Of a stretch of 43,821 nucleotides of DNA, positions 40,785 through 43,821 are shown piece after piece (position 1 is the stretch's first letter; each line of letters begins with the position of its first letter). The position numbers and the translations under genes were made by a program. Source of the stretch: Chloroflexota bacterium (lineage in GTDB: Bacteria > Chloroflexota > Anaerolineae > Anaerolineales > UBA11858). A model generated the notes under the pieces. It saw only the letters and a list, made by a program, of their open reading frames with translations, did not search any database and was not told where the DNA came from. The stretch spans positions 1 through 43,821 of the forward strand of contig VGOC01000021.1 of NCBI GenBank assembly GCA_016865865.1. Reading direction: 5' to 3'.

Positions 40785-42782
40785 TCAATTCATTTCGACA
40801 TCGAAAACTCTAAGCCAGGTGTCCACGACCTTGGGATCGAAACACTCACCAGCCTGTCCGACAACATATTCATGTATCGCTTTTGGGGGCCAGGCTTTGC
40901 GATAAGGGCGATCAGAATTGAGGGCATCCCACACGTCAATGACAGAAAAAATACGCGCTGCCAGGGGAATCTGTTCCGCTTTCAACCCTTGAGGGTAACC
41001 GGCGCCATTCCACTTTTCGTGGTGGCAATAAGGGATATCTAATGCGGGCCTCAAGAATTCGATCTGGTTGAGCATGTCATAGGCGTAAAGCGGATGCATT
41101 CGCATCAACTCCCATTCCTTCTTTGTCAACGGGCCGGATTTGTTGAGGATGTGATCTGGGACGCCGATTTTGCCAATATCATGAAGCAATGCGCCGCGTC
41201 GCACATGAACCAGATCCTTCTCGCTCACGCCCATTGCTCGCGCCAGTTGTACGGTTTTTCGGGTTACATTCTGTGTGCGACCCTCAGCGGCTCTATCTCG
41301 GAGGTCGAGGGCGCGTACCCAGCCTTCTAATGTGGCAATATATGCCATATCCAACTCCACATTCGAACGCTGGATATCATCGAACATTTCAGTAATATAG
41401 ATTGCAATGGCGGCTTGAGTTGCTAAAGCCTTCAGAAAATCCACCCATTCTGTTTCGACATTAAGCGGTTTCCGGTGGAAGATCTCTAGAACACCCTTCA
41501 ACTTTCCTTTGGCAATCAGAGGCACTCCATAATAGACAACGAAATTCTCGCCTTTTATATAGGAGTTCTCTGCGATGGAACTTTCCATTCGAGAAAGACC
41601 GGCTATGCAAATGGGTTGCCTCGACAGAGCTACGCACCCCGCAAGCCCTTCTCCCAGGCGTAGCGATACATCTCTGTTGTTTGCGTGCATGAAACCGCGT
41701 CCATCATAATATTTGAGTCTCTGTAGTTGAGGCTCATGGAGGAATACATCTACAGCATCTATATCCAGTTGTTTTACAACTTGATCTAGCAAAATACTCA
41801 AAGTGACCCGTAGGTCGAGGCTTCCGGTAATGGCCTGGTCAATAGCATGAAGGGCCGAGATGTGTTTCAAGCGGCGTTCTGTCTTTTCATGTTGAGCCGC
41901 GCGGCGGAGAGCATTGGCAATCATTTCACCAACAGCAAGAAGAAGAAGAACTTCATCGTCTGTAAAAGGAGACATCCGACCTATCCATAAGACGCCAACA
42001 TCATCTTCTTGTGTAGTGAGCGGAACACCAGCAACAGACAAAATCCCATCGAAGTCGGCTGCCAGCGAAAATTCGTTGTCAAGAAATGGTAGACCTTCGG
42101 CGATGATCTTTTTGGAATTTCGAGTCAGCCGGGTTTGTACTTCCGCCGATAAGGCGGTGTTGTCCACCACACCCCAGTCTCCACGTGAAAGCTCGATCGT
42201 CAATGTCCCATTCTGTGGATTGTGGGTAATCAACGCTGTGTTCTCAGCCTTCAATATCGTGGACAATCTATCGAGGATGATGGATGGCATCTCCGCGCGA
42301 GTACTTGCCCTGCGCAGAGCTGAGGCAAAATTAACGAGGACTTCTTGCATTTGCAGCCGCTTGCGCTGCTCGGTGATGTTGAACGCGGTGCCCACAACCC
42401 CAAAAATTTCATCACCAGGATTCCAAATAGGGTAATAGCGGCATTCCCACACCATGTTGGCGAATTCTACGGTGCTTTCGATTGTCTGGCCTCTCAAGGC
42501 ATTGCGAACATTCTCCAGGATCGGGGGAACATCAGCATAGACATCAAAGACTGACTTTCCAACAACCTCTCCTGGCGCAAGGCCCAACGTGGCAAGCCCT
42601 TCGCCTTCGGATAAGATAAATACCCCTTGCCTATCCACCATCCACTGGACAAGGGGTGCGCCAACCATCGAGAGATCACCATTCTCCGATAGGATGGGCT
42701 TATCGGAAACCCACGAGAGATGGTCAAACCTTTTGGTGAACTTGTCTCTTTCCCCAACTACTGCTACCGGTGCCATTGCCAT
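40785..42782 (-). CDS. PAS-GAF-GAF-HD-GYP signalling protein
   Basis: The 665-residue cytoplasmic protein has a PAS domain (about 45-145), two GAF domains (about 155-300 and 315-460) and an HD-GYP domain (about 480-655). HD-GYP domains usually hydrolyse cyclic di-GMP. The motifs LLHDIGKIGVPD, RMHPLYAYDML, CHHEKWNGAGYPQGL and SVIDVWDAL are present. The first metal-binding His is missing: the usual EGHTxRV is EGRTQNV. The domain may therefore have altered metal binding or activity. The ATG at 42782 is preferred over 42797 because GGAAGAG lies upstream. The start overlaps the end of the upstream small gene by 59 bases in another frame. Confidence 0.9.
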   Translation of the reverse strand: MAMAPVAVVGERDKFTKRFDHLSWVSDKPILSENGDLSMVGAPLVQWMVDRQGVFILSEGEGLATLGLAPGEVVGKSVFDVYADVPPILENVRNALRGQTIESTVEFANMVWECRYYPIWNPGDEIFGVVGTAFNITEQRKRLQMQEVLVNFASALRRASTRAEMPSIILDRLSTILKAENTALITHNPQNGTLTIELSRGDWGVVDNTALSAEVQTRLTRNSKKIIAEGLPFLDNEFSLAADFDGILSVAGVPLTTQEDDVGVLWIGRMSPFTDDEVLLLLAVGEMIANALRRAAQHEKTERRLKHISALHAIDQAITGSLDLRVTLSILLDQVVKQLDIDAVDVFLHEPQLQRLKYYDGRGFMHANNRDVSLRLGEGLAGCVALSRQPICIAGLSRMESSIAENSYIKGENFVVYYGVPLIAKGKLKGVLEIFHRKPLNVETEWVDFLKALATQAAIAIYITEMFDDIQRSNVELDMAYIATLEGWVRALDLRDRAAEGRTQNVTRKTVQLARAMGVSEKDLVHVRRGALLHDIGKIGVPDHILNKSGPLTKKEWELMRMHPLYAYDMLNQIEFLRPALDIPYCHHEKWNGAGYPQGLKAEQIPLAARIFSVIDVWDALNSDRPYRKAWPPKAIHEYVVGQAGECFDPKVVDTWLRVFDVEMN

Positions 42783-43059
42783 ATCTGCTCTTCCCATTCT
42801 GGTGCGTTACCAATTGCATAGCGAAGTCTGCCAGAGATGCGGCGCGAATGGAGAGGATTAGATCTTGCTCGTTACTCGCTAGATAAAATTCCTCGCCGTT
42901 GTATCCATTCGTCAAGGCTTTCGCCGGATCAGAGAGAAGCAAGCGACAAAACCGCTGATTCACCACTGCAGCGGAAATCAAGCGGCTTAGTTCTCTTCCA
43001 TCGCTTGGAGGTGCGGTTCTGATTGGATGTTCAAGAACAGGCGCATTAAAAGTAGTCAT
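42724..43059 (-). CDS. Small NHLP-like protein upstream of the HD-GYP gene
   Basis: The 111-residue protein has a core SRLISAAVVNQRFCRLLLSD followed by PAKALTNGYNGEEFYLASNE and LILSIRAASLADFAMQLV. This pattern (residues not in the last position, LLLSDPxxAL, then a short acidic helix) resembles the NHLP leader-like clan of Chloroflexota and Cyanobacteria, some of whose members precede modified peptides. No peptide-modifying enzyme is in the window, so a regulatory role with the HD-GYP sensor is as likely. The C-terminal tail (GKSRYGNGTGSSSWGK) lies in the overlap with the next gene. The ATG has AGGTAAAAGG upstream. Identification is by eye and moderate. Confidence 0.6.
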   Translation of the reverse strand: MTTFNAPVLEHPIRTAPPSDGRELSRLISAAVVNQRFCRLLLSDPAKALTNGYNGEEFYLASNEQDLILSIRAASLADFAMQLVTHQNGKSRYGNGTGSSSWGKRQVHQKV

Positions 43060-43142
43060 AGCCTTTTACCTCGTATTTTCTTCGATAACCAGGATTAATG
43101 GGGTTAGTAATTCATTTTCGAAAGATGAAACAGATCAAGCGT

Positions 43143-43715
43143 TTATTCCTGATGATGGGCTGCCCCCGATGCCCACAGCAACCAAAAGACGCCTATAGCG
43201 ATAAAAATATCCCCTAAACTGTACGCCGCACGCCATGGAAACCAGTGTGGAAGTAAAAAACGATCCGACAGGTACCACAAGCGTGTCTCGACCACCGGCA
43301 AAATGAGATCTTTGCTGATACCGAATCTTTCGCCGATGTGCCAGGTATCAGGCGGCGCATCTGGCGTTAAACTCTGCACCGTTTCCAGGCTGATTGGCAT
43401 CCAGCCCCGGTTGAGAGCAATGACTAGCAAGTTCAGCCCCAGCCCCAAACCCATGACATAGAACCCAGGCAGTTTACAGTTAGCCCACACAAAGAACAAC
43501 AATAAGATTTGTGAACCAACCAGGATGAAGGATGCCAGGTCATCGGGGATCCGTTTGGCTGCGCCGGAAAAATGAAAAGCCAGCAACTGAGGAATGACGG
43601 CCAGCACAACCACCCAGACCCACTTCAATTCTGGGGCCTGATATGGGCGTTTGTTAATCCAGGCACGCGCCAGCCCGGCGATCAGCCCGGCGGCGACGGC
43701 CAGGAGCAGGATCAT
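43143..43715 (-). CDS. DUF5317 membrane protein
   Basis: The 190-residue protein has about five to six membrane helices (2-18, 33-48, 64-80, 84-102, 165-185). The segment LIVALNRGWMPISLETV in the middle and YLSDRFLLPHWFPWRAAYSLGD near the end are typical of DUF5317 proteins in Actinobacteria and Chloroflexota. Function is unknown. Its ATG directly follows the TAA of the upstream partial gene (TAAATG), so the two are probably one operon. Confidence 0.82.
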   Translation of the reverse strand: MILLLAVAAGLIAGLARAWINKRPYQAPELKWVWVVVLAVIPQLLAFHFSGAAKRIPDDLASFILVGSQILLLFFVWANCKLPGFYVMGLGLGLNLLVIALNRGWMPISLETVQSLTPDAPPDTWHIGERFGISKDLILPVVETRLWYLSDRFLLPHWFPWRAAYSLGDIFIAIGVFWLLWASGAAHHQE

Positions 43716-43821
43716 TTAGCGGCCGCCAATAATAGTGTCACCAGGCGCGCCGGCGCCCAGCACGAACAGGCTCAGGGCCAGGATCAACAGAAACAGTTGG
43801 ATATGTTGGGGGGTGATTTTC
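43716..43821 (-). CDS. Small hydrophobic protein, cut by the window edge
   Basis: The minus-strand frame reads KITPQHIQLFLLILALSLFV followed by LGAGAPGDTIIGGR and a TAA that abuts the DUF5317 start. The base before the first Lys codon is G, so the window may end within its ATG, which would make a 35-residue single-span membrane peptide. A longer protein cannot be excluded. Confidence 0.55.
   Translation of the reverse strand, partial: KITPQHIQLFLLILALSLFVLGAGAPGDTIIGGR

Noticed and set aside
40661-40788. Target duplication around element copy C
   Set aside because: The 8 bases on the left (GAATACGG) and right (TATCTCAA) do not match.

Overview
The window looks like a chromosomal piece of an uncultured or little-studied Chloroflexota bacterium, most likely of the class Anaerolineae. 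This is inferred from several things: the yacL-like/cysS/rlmB and hrcA-grpE-dnaK-dnaJ-prmA gene orders with CIRCE control; lipoproteins with Pro/Thr-rich linkers; TPR, VanW, DUF5317 and GAF/HD-GYP proteins of the Chloroflexota type; and strong TTGACA/TATAAT promoters with GGAGG ribosome sites. No rRNA, phage, CRISPR array or complete transposase gene was seen.

Layout. 1-620: minus-strand tRNA-Thr(UGU)/tRNA-Tyr/tRNA-Thr(GGU)/tuf operon with its promoter; tuf is cut by the window edge. 798-4422: minus-strand PIN-TRAM membrane protein, cysS and rlmB, behind a leader with a terminator-like hairpin. 4433-4816: plus-strand tRNA-Phe, tRNA-Gly and tRNA-Cys. 4981-11967: minus-strand sugar-binding lipoprotein fused to the start of a lost permease; a panB / unknown gene / dehydrogenase-CBS operon; and a small lipoprotein. 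12254-18274: a 2006-residue alpha-2-macroglobulin lipoprotein. 18455-20925: DUF433/DUF5615 toxin-antitoxin pair running into a VanW protein. 20922-23344: minus-strand DUF951 and a fused two-domain phosphofructokinase of the eukaryotic PFK-1 type. 23463-27360: plus-strand site-2 protease, GIY-YIG protein, kbl, DRG-like GTPase and trmO. 27340-33263: the hrcA-grpE-dnaK-dnaJ-prmA heat-shock operon under CIRCE. 33390-35618: vapC remnant, MFS transporter and trmD. 35770-40638: two TPR membrane proteins and CIRCE-controlled groESL. 40785-43821: HD-GYP sensor, a small NHLP-like protein, DUF5317 and a partial hydrophobic protein.

How it works together. Most genes are housekeeping: translation and tRNA modification (tuf, cysS, rlmB, trmD, trmO, prmA), protein folding (DnaK and GroE systems, both with the HrcA operator CIRCE), and central metabolism (PFK, KBL, PanB, dehydrogenase).

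The unusual content lies between the genes and at gene ends. (i) A 112-bp inverted-repeat element occurs three times, two copies having perfect 8-bp target duplications; its core is a terminator that reads both ways. (ii) Short word arrays, mostly with a 7-base period, recur at gene ends. Each uses a different word but shares one inverted-arm layout, and some have become the C-terminal codons of genes. (iii) Two C/G-rich near-palindromes are inserted in frame in prmA and the macroglobulin. The fused PFK, the permease/binding-protein chimera and the unknown gene between panB and the dehydrogenase are the most notable coding features.
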